Assembly: GCA_039028975.1 (NCBI GenBank)
Contig: JBCCHB010000196.1
Coordinates: forward strand, 1 to 27,877
Reading direction: 5' to 3'
Length of the DNA stretch: 27,877 bases
Source: JAHBNG01 sp039028975
GTDB taxonomy: Bacteria > Chloroflexota > Anaerolineae > Caldilineales > Caldilineaceae
In this document: positions 15,491-24,097 of the stretch, piece by piece
Position numbering within the stretch: position 1 is the first letter of the stretch
Layout of the letters: every line of letters starts with the position of its first letter
Program-made: the position numbers and the translations under genes
The notes under the pieces: generated by a model
What the model saw: the letters and a program-made list of their open reading frames with translations, nothing else
Database searches by the model: none
What the model was told of the DNA's origin: nothing

Positions 15491-18400
15491 GAGAGCTTTC
15501 GTACGACTTCCCCTACCAACTCCTTCCGCTGCTTCTCCAAATAGAAATGCCCCCCCGAAAACATCTGCAGATCAAATACGCTACTCGTCTGCTCCCGCCA
15601 TGCAGTCAAGAGCTCCTGATTAATGCTCTGATCCTGCTTGCCACCGTAGACCGTGATGGGGAAGTCGAGCGGTCTGCTGGGTACGTATGGATGGGTCTCT
15701 AAAAGAGCCACATCTGCCCGCAGAACAGGTAGGAACAACTTCTGTAGCTCCTGGTTATTGCGGATCAATTCAGGGACGGCATCATAGAGGGTTTGCAGAT
15801 GCTCGATTAGCTCGCCATCAGGCAAATGGCGTAGAGGTGATGAATCGACAACAAGCTGTGGAGCCTGTCGTGATGAGATAAAGAGATGGATAGGCTGAAC
15901 ACCACGATGGGTTTCCAGTTGGCGAGCCGTCTCATAAGCGATTACGGCTCCCATGCTGTGGCCAAAGAAGGCGAAGGGCTTGTCCAGGTAAGGTTGCAAA
16001 GCAGGAAGTAGGGTGCTGACGAGGTAGGAGAGATCCGTAATCAGGGGTTCCTGCAGACGCTCTTCTCGGCCAGGATACTGAATGGGACATAGCTCGATCT
16101 CAGGGGGCAAGTTGTTGGCCCATTCTCGATAGGCAGATGCCCCACCCCCAGCGTAAGGGAAGCAGAACAAACGCATGGTAGCCCCTGGTCTCGGTTCCGG
16201 GAATGTAACCCACAGCCCTTCATTCACGCGCTCCATCATAGGTGCGGCGCCATCCGTGGCCTCTTCTCCGCCAACTTCCGGAACTTCTGGTGATAACTGA
16301 CTCGCTGATTCCTGACCTTCTAACACATGTTTGCCGAGCAAATCGGCCAAAGCCCCAATGGTCGGGGTGGTCAAAAAGCGGTCCAATGGCAGATCGATAT
16401 CTAAATCAGAGCGGACCCAGTTCCGTAGTTCCACTGACGTCAACGAGTCGATACCTAAGTTGTTGAGTGGCTGGTGTTCGTCAATTTGGGCAGAGGAGAT
16501 GCGCAATGTTTGGGCTATGCGCTCTTGTAGATAAGAGACCAAAGCAGCTTGTCGTTCTTCAGAATTCGCGTTCTTAACTCGCTGGACATAGGCATTGGTG
16601 GATGGTTCACTATTGAACCTACTGTTCGGGAGATTGGCCGTAATCTCTGCCAGAAATGGAGCGGATCCGGCGTCTGGGACTTTCTGGATAAAGGTGGTCC
16701 AATCAATGGGCAATGCTCCGGCCTGGGTCACTCTGTTCTGGAGCAACATTTGGGTGATTTGCCACCCCTGTTGAGAGGAGATAGTCCCCCACCCTTCATT
16801 GGCCAGCCGTCTCTGAACCTGCTCGGAGGTGGCCATGCCCACGTCCCCCCAGGGTCCCCAGTTAATTGCCAAGGCCGGTAAGCCCAGCCCACGACGATAG
16901 TGGGCCAGCCCATCCATAAAGGCATTAGCGGTGGCATAATTGGCCTGACCAGTGGATCCCATTAGGGAGGCCACAGAAGAAAAGAGGACGAAGAAGTCCA
17001 GCTCAAGTTTTTGGGTTTGGCAGTGGAGGTTCCATGCCCCATGTACTTTCGGTGCCGCCACCTTGGCAAAGCGCTCTGGGTTCTGCTGCATAACCATACC
17101 GTCATCCAGAACACCTGCCGCGTGAATAATGCCACGGATGGGTCGTTGCGCCTGAGCTAAAAGCTGTTTTACATCGTCCTCAATGGCAACGTCTGCCCGA
17201 ATGACGTGAACCATGGTGCCATTGGCCTCGAGCTGCTGAATCGCTTCCCGCTGGTTTGTGGATCGGACGCCGGTCCGTCCAGTCAGCAAGAGGTGCTTTG
17301 CCCCCGCGTCTACCAAGAATTGAGCCATTTCTAAGCCTAACGCTCCTAGGCCGCCCGTAATGAGGTAGGAAGCATCAGGATGGATCTCAACAGGTGAATA
17401 ATCGGCCTCCAAATTGGCAGAAACCAACCGGGCTACATATCGCTTACCCTGCCGAAAGGCGACCTGAGGTTCATCATCCCGAGTATGGATCTCCTGAAGA
17501 AAGAGGGAAAGCACATCTGGTGCTGGGTCGATATTTAGGCCATCGCTATTCCCACCCTTATCTGGAAATACCTCGTCCACACCTTGGACTTGAGGGTTCC
17601 TATGCTCTAAATCGATAGAGATACAAGAAAGCTCAGGATGCTCTTCACGGATTACTCGACCCAGTCCCCATATGGAGGATTGCCAAGGGGAGAGCGGTTG
17701 CGGTTCCTCTGTTCGGGATTGAGTATGCGATTGAGCTTGGGATTGAGTATTGCTGGATACTGCTTCAATGGATTGGGTACCGCTGGTCACTAGCCAAAGC
17801 GGCGCAATTCTCTGATTGCGCAGTAGTGCCTGAACCAGGTGGAGCACGCTAACGGCCCCCCAATGATGCTCCCCTTCTTGAACTGACAGCGCTGCCATAT
17901 GGATGACGCCAGCTAGCGGCCCAACCGTTGCATCATTTAAAAGGCGATCATAGTCGGCAGCAGAAGCCGGATCCAGCTGATAATGGTATTCCCCTAGCCG
18001 TTGGTAGGTACTCCCTTCTGAGCCAGCCGAGACAAGCAGATAGGGTCTCTGCTTTTGCCCCAACAGCTCAACCAATTGGGCTGCCCATGCCCACTTATCG
18101 GCTATGACCAGATAGGTACCAACAGACTCCTCAGTTGTTGCAGGTTCTTTTGGAATCGGTTTGGGCCGCCACGCGAGCTGATAGAGCCAATCGGTCAGAT
18201 AGTTAGCCGCGTTTTGGGATTCGCTCTGACGTTGCAAAGCTGCCAGCGGGGCGGCGCGTAACGTCAATCCTTCAATTGTGGCAATCGAAGCACCCTCTTC
18301 ATCCATGATGTGCATATCAACAATACGGCTTACTCCCACTTCGGCACCTGTGGCTTGGACCCAAAGGCTGTCAAGTCTTGATGAAGGTCGAGATGCTTCA

Positions 18401-21400
18401 TACGTTAACGTCCGAATGCCAATGGGCAGGTATAGTGCATCCTCATTTTCTGTGGCAAATAGGGCCTCTGAGACTCGGAAGCAGGCATCCAGCAAGACAG
18501 GATGTATCTGATAGCCATCGGCATCGCCTGGAACGTGGGCTGCTGCTGGAAGGAGAACATGGGCCAAGGCTGCATTCGAATCGGTTGGCGATTGATAGAA
18601 CTGCTCTAATGCCTGGAATGCCGGGCCATAGGCCATCCCACGTTCTACAAACCGCTCTTCGAAGGCCGCAATCGAAATCTCCTCCGTGTAACGCTCCTTT
18701 AGGAGATTCAGAGCAGTAAACGATGGCGTTTCGGTTGTTTGATTGTCACGGAGGGTCAGCTTTCCTGTGGCGTGGCAGATCCACTCTTGGTTGATAGACT
18801 CTGCACCTGCCTTGGGCCTCTTACCTATTTGGCCATCTAAATTGCTGTTTATCCTATAGCGACTTGTTTGACTGAACATGCCAAATTCATAGCCCCCCTC
18901 TTCTGGCGTCAGAATCAGTTGGACGACACACAAGTCACCCGTCATCATTAGTGCTTTTTGAAGAGAGAGATCTGAAATTTGGAGTGGGTCTGTCCCCAGC
19001 AGTTCTGTTCCTGCCGCCGACACCATCTCTACGTAGGCAGAGGCAGGTAATAGTACATTGTCATACGCTTTGTGGTCGATCAAATAAGCAGGCTGCTTAG
19101 CACTTAGACGAGACTCGAAGATGATCTGCTTAATGGGGGACGCAATCCGGCTGTGTAGCAGAGGATGGAGAGGTGATCCCATTGTGGAGGGGGCGACAAC
19201 ATCGAGCCAGTAACGCTGTCGCCGCCAAGGGTAGGTAGGCAAGGGGACTTTGTGGCGTCGGTCGCGATAATCTTCTTCAAAACCGTTCCAGTTGATGGCA
19301 ACCCCTCGGGTATAGAGCTGAGCTACGCTGGCTAACAAAGTCTCCCATTCGGCATCAGGACGCAAGCTAGGATACCACCCATCCACCAGATCGGGTAGAC
19401 AGCCCCGGCCCATGCTTAGCAAAGTTGGTTTAGGGCCGATCTCAACAAAGGTGTTGATCTTCATGGCTTGCAGCGCGCTCATGCCATCCGCAAAGCGGAC
19501 AGCCTCGCGCAGATGCTGGACCCAGTATTGCGGCGTTACAAGTTCGCCTGATTCGTGAGCCTTGCCAACTCGTTTTCCGCTAACATTGGAGATGATGGGC
19601 AGAGTCGGCTCTTGGTAGGTCACCTGATCGGCAACTTGGGCAAAGTCGTCGAGGATAGGATCCATCAATGGCGAATGAAATGCGTGGGAGACCGTCAACT
19701 GCTTAGCCTTGATGCCTTGGGCCTCGAATTCGGTCTGAATTTTTTGCAGAGTACTCTCTATTCCAGAGATGACAATGCTGGTGGGGCCATTGACAGCGGC
19801 AATGGTAACCTCACCTTCGTAAGGAGCGATGGTTTGCACCACAGTTGCTTCAGCAGCCAGTACGCTAACCATGCCGCCTCCTGTTGGCAGGGATTGCATG
19901 AGCCGCCCGCGAGCCGCAATGAGCATTAACCCATCATCCAGCGAAAAGACGCCAGCAACACACGCGGCCACATATTCCCCCACACTATGTCCCATGACGA
20001 CATCTGGCTCTACGCCCCAGGAGAGCCACAGTTGGGCCAAGGCATACTCAATGGCGAAGAGAGCGGGTTGCGTATAGGCCGTTTGGTCGATACGTTTTGA
20101 GTGGGGATCTGCCTGTTCATTTTCCTCTAACCAGAGAAGATCCAGCAACGGTATCTCTAGATAGTCATCCAGACGTTCGGCACATTGGTCCAACCAGAAG
20201 CGGAAGGTGGGCTGGGTATCATATAGCTGTTGACCCATTCCTGAATATTGGGCACCTTGCCCCGTAAAGAGGAACGCTGTTTTGGGGCGCTTGATTTGCG
20301 ATTCTTTGGTGAAGCTCCACCGGCTGCTACCCGTCTCTACAAACTGGGTAAGCTCACTAAGGGCTGCTGCCATGGTCGGGGCGATGATGGCTAGGCGGTG
20401 CTCAAAGTGGTTGCGCCCTGTGGCAGCCGTATAGCAAATATTGGGGAAGTCATCGGCCAAATATTGGACATCACCGTTAGGTTGCAGCTCTCCCGATGGG
20501 TTGATGGACTGGTGCTCCGCGGTTGCGACATGGTCCCCCGTATCAATATCCCCTAAGGTTCTGGTGAGGTGATTGAGGTAGGCTCGGGTTAGGTTCTGTA
20601 AAGTCTCTTCATCCCTGGCGGACAAGGGTAAAATATGGTGCGGGCGTTCAATCTCAGCAGAGGATCCTTGAGAAGCATGGCTAGGTAGATGAACGCAGTA
20701 CCCGTCCTTTTCTATTGCTGCCTTTGGGGTTGACCGTTTGGGAGGTATCTGGAAATTCTCGAGCAGCAAATGTACGTTGGTCCCACTCATGCCAAATGCG
20801 CTGACGCCAGCCATCCGCTGTGATGACGTCCAGGGAACCAGTTCGGTTGGCACTTGTATGGGCCAATCGTCCCAAGGGATTCGAGGATTGGGCTGGTTGA
20901 AGTGGAGGCTGGGCGGAATGGCCCCCTGTTGCAGGGAAAGGACAACTTTCATCAGCCCCGCAATGCCCGCGGCTGCGTCCAAATGGCCGATATTGGTCTT
21001 GACGGAGCCAATGTAAAGTGGATTCTCTCGTTCATGGCAGAGGATGCGGGCCAGTGCCATAAATTCGATGGGATCGCCTAGAGAGGTGCCGGTACCGTGG
21101 GCCTCCACATAGCCGACGTGGTGGGGATCGATGCCGGCATTATCCAGGGCCTGTTGGAGCATGGCCCGTTGGGCGGGACCATTGGGAGTGGTTACCGTGC
21201 GGCTGTGTCCATCATGATTGACAGCACTCCCGCGGATGACGGCCAGAATGTGATCCTTATCCTTCTCGGCATCTGCCAGCCGCTTGAGGACCACAATACC
21301 GCAGCCCTCACCCTGACCAAATCCGTCTGCAGCGGCATCAAAGGTTTTGCAGCGCCCATCTGGGGCCAAAGCCTGCATCTGAGAGACGCCGATGAGATGC

Positions 21401-22116
21401 TCAGGCGAAAGGACAAGGCTGACACCGCCAGCTAGGGCTAGAGCGGCCTCTCGATTGCGCAAAGCTTGGCAGGCCAGATGGACCGCTAGCAATGCCGACG
21501 AACAGGCCGTATCCACCTGCATAGTAGGTCCGTGAACGTCCAGCAGGTGGGCAATGCGTCCAGCCGAGAGGCCCCGCAACGCGCTCAGTTGGGCATAGCG
21601 ATCGATCTCAGTTGCTTGGGTACCGAAGATCCGCTGCATGGAGTAATCGTCCCAAAACTGACCGATGAAGATTCCTGTGTCAGTGCCCTTGATCGAATCT
21701 GGTGCGATGGCAGCATCTTCTAGCGCCTCCCAGGCGACTTCCAGGGCAAGCCGTTGTTGGGGATCCAAGCTGATGGCTTCTCGTGGTGATATCTTAAAGA
21801 AGGACGGATCGAAGTGATCAATCTGCTCCAGATAGCAGCCCTGATCGACATAGATCTTACCGGGTACCTCCTTTTCAGGATGGTAGAAGGCGTCTATATC
21901 CCAACGCTCTTCAGGAATGGGGCCGAGTGCTTCCCGCCCGTTGGCTAGGAGTTCCCAAAAATCTCCAGGTTTGTTGACGCCACCAGGCAGGCGGCAACCC
22001 ATACCGATGACGGCTATTGGTTCATGGAGAGGTAGTTCCCTGGGGGGTAGTTCGCGAGAAGCTGCGTCCTGCGAGCTTAACTTACGGGGTATTGGGTCAA
22101 TTGACGAATTACTCAT
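15484..22116 (-). CDS. Monomodular type I polyketide synthase KS-AT-DH-KR-ACP-TE
   Basis: The start is MSNSSIDP at ATG 22114-22116, overlapping the ligase stop (ATGAGTAA), which implies translational coupling. The product has 2210 residues. KS (~30-455): DTACSS with Cys205, His340 (EAHGTGT), His378 (NIGH). AT (~610-930): GHSVGE with Ser711 and HAFH at 811-814, predicting malonyl-CoA. DH (~980-1290): His1015 in DHKAYDNVLLP, where Asp replaces the usual Gly of HxxxGxxxxP, and Asp1210 (HPVLLDAC). KR (~1330-1810): GGLGALG, LDD (B-type), Ser1714 and Tyr1727 (QANYATANAF). ACP (~1860-1930): Ser1891 in GIDSL. TE (~1975-2210): GHSMG with Ser2054 and GGHFYL with His2190, resembling stand-alone type II thioesterases. 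There is no enoyl reductase, methyltransferase or loading domain. It should extend a starter with malonate, giving an alpha,beta-unsaturated chain, once or iteratively. Confidence 0.95.
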   Translation of the reverse strand: MSNSSIDPIPRKLSSQDAASRELPPRELPLHEPIAVIGMGCRLPGGVNKPGDFWELLANGREALGPIPEERWDIDAFYHPEKEVPGKIYVDQGCYLEQIDHFDPSFFKISPREAISLDPQQRLALEVAWEALEDAAIAPDSIKGTDTGIFIGQFWDDYSMQRIFGTQATEIDRYAQLSALRGLSAGRIAHLLDVHGPTMQVDTACSSALLAVHLACQALRNREAALALAGGVSLVLSPEHLIGVSQMQALAPDGRCKTFDAAADGFGQGEGCGIVVLKRLADAEKDKDHILAVIRGSAVNHDGHSRTVTTPNGPAQRAMLQQALDNAGIDPHHVGYVEAHGTGTSLGDPIEFMALARILCHERENPLYIGSVKTNIGHLDAAAGIAGLMKVVLSLQQGAIPPSLHFNQPNPRIPWDDWPIQVPTELVPWTSSQRMAGVSAFGMSGTNVHLLLENFQIPPKRSTPKAAIEKDGYCVHLPSHASQGSSAEIERPHHILPLSARDEETLQNLTRAYLNHLTRTLGDIDTGDHVATAEHQSINPSGELQPNGDVQYLADDFPNICYTAATGRNHFEHRLAIIAPTMAAALSELTQFVETGSSRWSFTKESQIKRPKTAFLFTGQGAQYSGMGQQLYDTQPTFRFWLDQCAERLDDYLEIPLLDLLWLEENEQADPHSKRIDQTAYTQPALFAIEYALAQLWLSWGVEPDVVMGHSVGEYVAACVAGVFSLDDGLMLIAARGRLMQSLPTGGGMVSVLAAEATVVQTIAPYEGEVTIAAVNGPTSIVISGIESTLQKIQTEFEAQGIKAKQLTVSHAFHSPLMDPILDDFAQVADQVTYQEPTLPIISNVSGKRVGKAHESGELVTPQYWVQHLREAVRFADGMSALQAMKINTFVEIGPKPTLLSMGRGCLPDLVDGWYPSLRPDAEWETLLASVAQLYTRGVAINWNGFEEDYRDRRHKVPLPTYPWRRQRYWLDVVAPSTMGSPLHPLLHSRIASPIKQIIFESRLSAKQPAYLIDHKAYDNVLLPASAYVEMVSAAGTELLGTDPLQISDLSLQKALMMTGDLCVVQLILTPEEGGYEFGMFSQTSRYRINSNLDGQIGKRPKAGAESINQEWICHATGKLTLRDNQTTETPSFTALNLLKERYTEEISIAAFEERFVERGMAYGPAFQALEQFYQSPTDSNAALAHVLLPAAAHVPGDADGYQIHPVLLDACFRVSEALFATENEDALYLPIGIRTLTYEASRPSSRLDSLWVQATGAEVGVSRIVDMHIMDEEGASIATIEGLTLRAAPLAALQRQSESQNAANYLTDWLYQLAWRPKPIPKEPATTEESVGTYLVIADKWAWAAQLVELLGQKQRPYLLVSAGSEGSTYQRLGEYHYQLDPASAADYDRLLNDATVGPLAGVIHMAALSVQEGEHHWGAVSVLHLVQALLRNQRIAPLWLVTSGTQSIEAVSSNTQSQAQSHTQSRTEEPQPLSPWQSSIWGLGRVIREEHPELSCISIDLEHRNPQVQGVDEVFPDKGGNSDGLNIDPAPDVLSLFLQEIHTRDDEPQVAFRQGKRYVARLVSANLEADYSPVEIHPDASYLITGGLGALGLEMAQFLVDAGAKHLLLTGRTGVRSTNQREAIQQLEANGTMVHVIRADVAIEDDVKQLLAQAQRPIRGIIHAAGVLDDGMVMQQNPERFAKVAAPKVHGAWNLHCQTQKLELDFFVLFSSVASLMGSTGQANYATANAFMDGLAHYRRGLGLPALAINWGPWGDVGMATSEQVQRRLANEGWGTISSQQGWQITQMLLQNRVTQAGALPIDWTTFIQKVPDAGSAPFLAEITANLPNSRFNSEPSTNAYVQRVKNANSEERQAALVSYLQERIAQTLRISSAQIDEHQPLNNLGIDSLTSVELRNWVRSDLDIDLPLDRFLTTPTIGALADLLGKHVLEGQESASQLSPEVPEVGGEEATDGAAPMMERVNEGLWVTFPEPRPGATMRLFCFPYAGGGASAYREWANNLPPEIELCPIQYPGREERLQEPLITDLSYLVSTLLPALQPYLDKPFAFFGHSMGAVIAYETARQLETHRGVQPIHLFISSRQAPQLVVDSSPLRHLPDGELIEHLQTLYDAVPELIRNNQELQKLFLPVLRADVALLETHPYVPSRPLDFPITVYGGKQDQSINQELLTAWREQTSSVFDLQMFSGGHFYLEKQRKELVGEVVRKLSY

Positions 22117-23659
22117 ATAGTCTAAATCGCTGTATCTTTCCGGTTGCGGTTCGTGGTAGCTCATCGACATATTCAAGCCAGCGAGGTCGCTTGTGAGTCT
22201 CCAGCTTTTGGGTACAAAGCTGAAGTAACTCCTTCGTCAATGGTTTGCTTTCGGTGTGGCCCTCATTGAGGGTAATAAATACTTTCGGTTTGACCAGGTC
22301 GGCTTGATCGCGATGGCCGATAACTGCACATTCTAATACGGCTGGATGTTCCCGGATGATCTCCTCAATCTCAATGGGCGAGACCCAAAGCCCCCCAATC
22401 TTGAGCATGTCATCGCCCCGGCCCTGGTGCCAATAAAAACCATCTTCATCCTCATAGTAGCGATCACCCGTAAAGAGCCATTCACCGCGAAAGGTATGGC
22501 GGGTCTTTTCCGATTGATGCAGGTAAAAGAGGGCAATGGATTCACCTTTAACCATAAGATGACCGACTTCGCCTTGGGGTACCTCTTGCCCATCATCATC
22601 CACAATTTTGACTTCGTAACCAGGGGAGGGTTTGCCGCTGCTGCCCGGCCTGATATTGCCTGGGGTATTGGCCAGGAAGGTATGGTAGCTTTCGGTACAG
22701 CCAATGGTGTCGAGAATCTCTAGCCCCGTCTGCTCTTTCCACCCCTGCCAAACCGAGACGGGCAATGCTTCCCCAGCGGATAGACACATGCGGATTGAGG
22801 AGAGATCATATTTGTCTGTTAATCCTTTGAGGGCTAGTAGGGATGTGTAGTTGGTGGGAACACTGACAAAGATTGTCGGTTTAAATTCCTCTATGCAACG
22901 TAAGAGGCCCGCGGCAGCCCGTGGCGACCCGGCATAAAAGATGCTGCTGGCCCCAACGTACCACGGGAATATCAGATTGGCCCCAATGCCATAAACAAAG
23001 AAGAGTTTGGAGACGGAAAATGTGCGATCTGCCTCGGTAATGCCAAAGAGATCTACACCGGATAACTGAGCAATGAGTGGGTAATCTTTATGAGCGTGAA
23101 GGATGCCTTTGGGTGGCCCAGTGGTACCGCTAGAGTAATGTAGGGAAGCGAAATCATCGCGATGGGTGGCTTCAGCCGCCAAATCAGTTGATTCATTGCG
23201 GATCCACTCGGTAAAAGTAAGATCTTCGGATCGGTTGGGGTTACCGAGCACAATAACCTGTTTTAGCGTCTTGTGGCTATCCCGAATTGGCTCAATGAGT
23301 GACTGCATACTCTCATCAACCACAATCACCCGCACTCGGCTATCCCGTAGAATATAATCGTAGTCGTCGGGTCCCAGCAGCGTGTTCATGCCTAGGGCAA
23401 TAGCCCCAATCTTGGTAATTCCGAAGAAAGTGGTAACCCATTCAGCCCCATCCGGTGCCAGAATGCCGATGAAGTCACCAAAGCGTACGCCCAGCCGCTG
23501 CAGGGCGTTACCGATGCGGTTGACCTCATCTGAGGCCTCTTGGAAGGTTAGGGTCCGTTCAGCAGAGTAGAGGGCGACTTTTTGAGCACGTTCAGGGAGG
23601 TTGTGCGCCAGGATTTGGGCTATATTGTAATATAGGGGTAGGTCGGCTGATTTCATCAT
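22109..23659 (-). CDS. Benzoate-CoA-ligase-type acyl-AMP ligase (starter activation)
   Basis: The 516-residue product (two adjacent ATGs, either may be the start) is an ANL-superfamily adenylating enzyme. SSGTTGPPKG (176-185) is the phosphate-binding loop, IGCTESYHTF (319-328) the A5 region, TGDR (397-400) holds the ribose-binding Asp, and TGKIQR with Lys508 is the C-terminal catalytic lysine. KLFFVYGIGAN, GCTE..HTFLAN and GRGDDMLKIGGLWVSP follow the benzoate-CoA ligase subfamily closely, so an aromatic acid is the likely substrate. Sitting between a free carrier protein and a one-module synthase, it probably forms aryl-AMP and transfers the acyl group to the carrier protein's pantetheine or to CoA. 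It is expressed with both neighbours: it overlaps the synthase start by 8 bp and lies 29 bp after the carrier gene. Confidence 0.92.
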   Translation of the reverse strand: MMKSADLPLYYNIAQILAHNLPERAQKVALYSAERTLTFQEASDEVNRIGNALQRLGVRFGDFIGILAPDGAEWVTTFFGITKIGAIALGMNTLLGPDDYDYILRDSRVRVIVVDESMQSLIEPIRDSHKTLKQVIVLGNPNRSEDLTFTEWIRNESTDLAAEATHRDDFASLHYSSGTTGPPKGILHAHKDYPLIAQLSGVDLFGITEADRTFSVSKLFFVYGIGANLIFPWYVGASSIFYAGSPRAAAGLLRCIEEFKPTIFVSVPTNYTSLLALKGLTDKYDLSSIRMCLSAGEALPVSVWQGWKEQTGLEILDTIGCTESYHTFLANTPGNIRPGSSGKPSPGYEVKIVDDDGQEVPQGEVGHLMVKGESIALFYLHQSEKTRHTFRGEWLFTGDRYYEDEDGFYWHQGRGDDMLKIGGLWVSPIEIEEIIREHPAVLECAVIGHRDQADLVKPKVFITLNEGHTESKPLTKELLQLCTQKLETHKRPRWLEYVDELPRTATGKIQRFRLYE

Positions 23660-23666
23660 AGTCTTT

Positions 23667-23712
23667 TACTTGTACGCTCCTACCAATTCTACTCGTATGC
23701 TCCTACCAATTC
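23667..23712. repeat. 23-bp tandem duplication across the carrier-protein stop codon
   Basis: TACTTGTACGCTCCTACCAATTC (23667-23689) is followed directly by TACTCGTATGCTCCTACCAATTC (23690-23712), two mismatches. The second unit encodes the last residues of the carrier protein (LVGAYE); the first is the extra copy just past the stop. Because 23 is not a multiple of 3, the protein is not lengthened. On the minus strand the extra copy places an AGGAG about 17 nt before the ligase ATG. Confidence 0.85.
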
Positions 23713-23928
23713 ACCGAAGGTCTCTGGATAGAGATCTCCCTCCAGAATTTGCGTTGGAATATAACCCACTTCTTCCTCGATTTGGGTCAGCAATTTGGCA
23801 AAGGCGACCGAATCGAGCCAAAAATCTTCCAGACGATCTTCGTCATCAATGTCGTTAGGAAAATCGACTGGGGAGTTTTCTGTTACAACAGCTGCTAATT
23901 TTTCTTGGATAATTTCTCGGATGGACAC
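23689..23928 (-). CDS. Stand-alone acyl carrier protein
   Basis: The 79-residue product starts at GTG (23926-23928), with AAGGAG and a 10-nt spacing upstream. LEDFWLDSVAFAKLL contains the phosphopantetheine attachment site, Ser40 of DSV. The acidic composition, helix-II motif and length fit a discrete ACP/aryl carrier protein. It is the first gene of the minus-strand operon with the aryl-acid ligase and the synthase. The synthase has no loading domain, so this protein probably holds the activated starter and hands it to the KS. A phosphopantetheinyl transferase must come from elsewhere in the genome. Confidence 0.9.
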   Translation of the reverse strand: MSIREIIQEKLAAVVTENSPVDFPNDIDDEDRLEDFWLDSVAFAKLLTQIEEEVGYIPTQILEGDLYPETFGELVGAYE

Positions 23929-24024
23929 AGGTTCTACTCCTTGCTAATGTTTTATTTTTCATATTTTACACGAGACCCCGAGCTTCCATTTAATTAGGCT
24001 AGAGATGGAATGTCGTTAGGTTTC

Positions 24025-24044
24025 GTGCTACAATGTGCTACAAT
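24025..24044 (+). promoter_or_regulatory. Tandem GTGCTACAAT repeat, candidate -10 boxes
   Basis: GTGCTACAAT occurs twice head-to-tail (24025-24034 and 24035-24044). Each copy contains TACAAT, one mismatch from the sigma-70 -10 hexamer. It lies 54-73 bp upstream of the lipoprotein start codon at 24098. No good -35 hexamer is visible at the right spacing, so this is a weak promoter call. Confidence 0.3.
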
Positions 24045-24097
24045 ATCAGACGCAGCCATTGCCCTTGACTGTTCGTTTATATACCCCGAGGAAAACG

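Noticed and set aside
17700..17770. Short repeats of GGGATTGAGTAT type inside the PKS gene
   Set aside because: They encode a Gln/Ser/Thr-rich linker in the KR structural region; they are degenerate and explained by a low-complexity linker.
15484..22176. PKS starting at 22176
   Set aside because: The first 20 codons lie inside the ligase gene and carry no domain sequence; the ATG at 22116 gives the typical 8-bp stop/start overlap.
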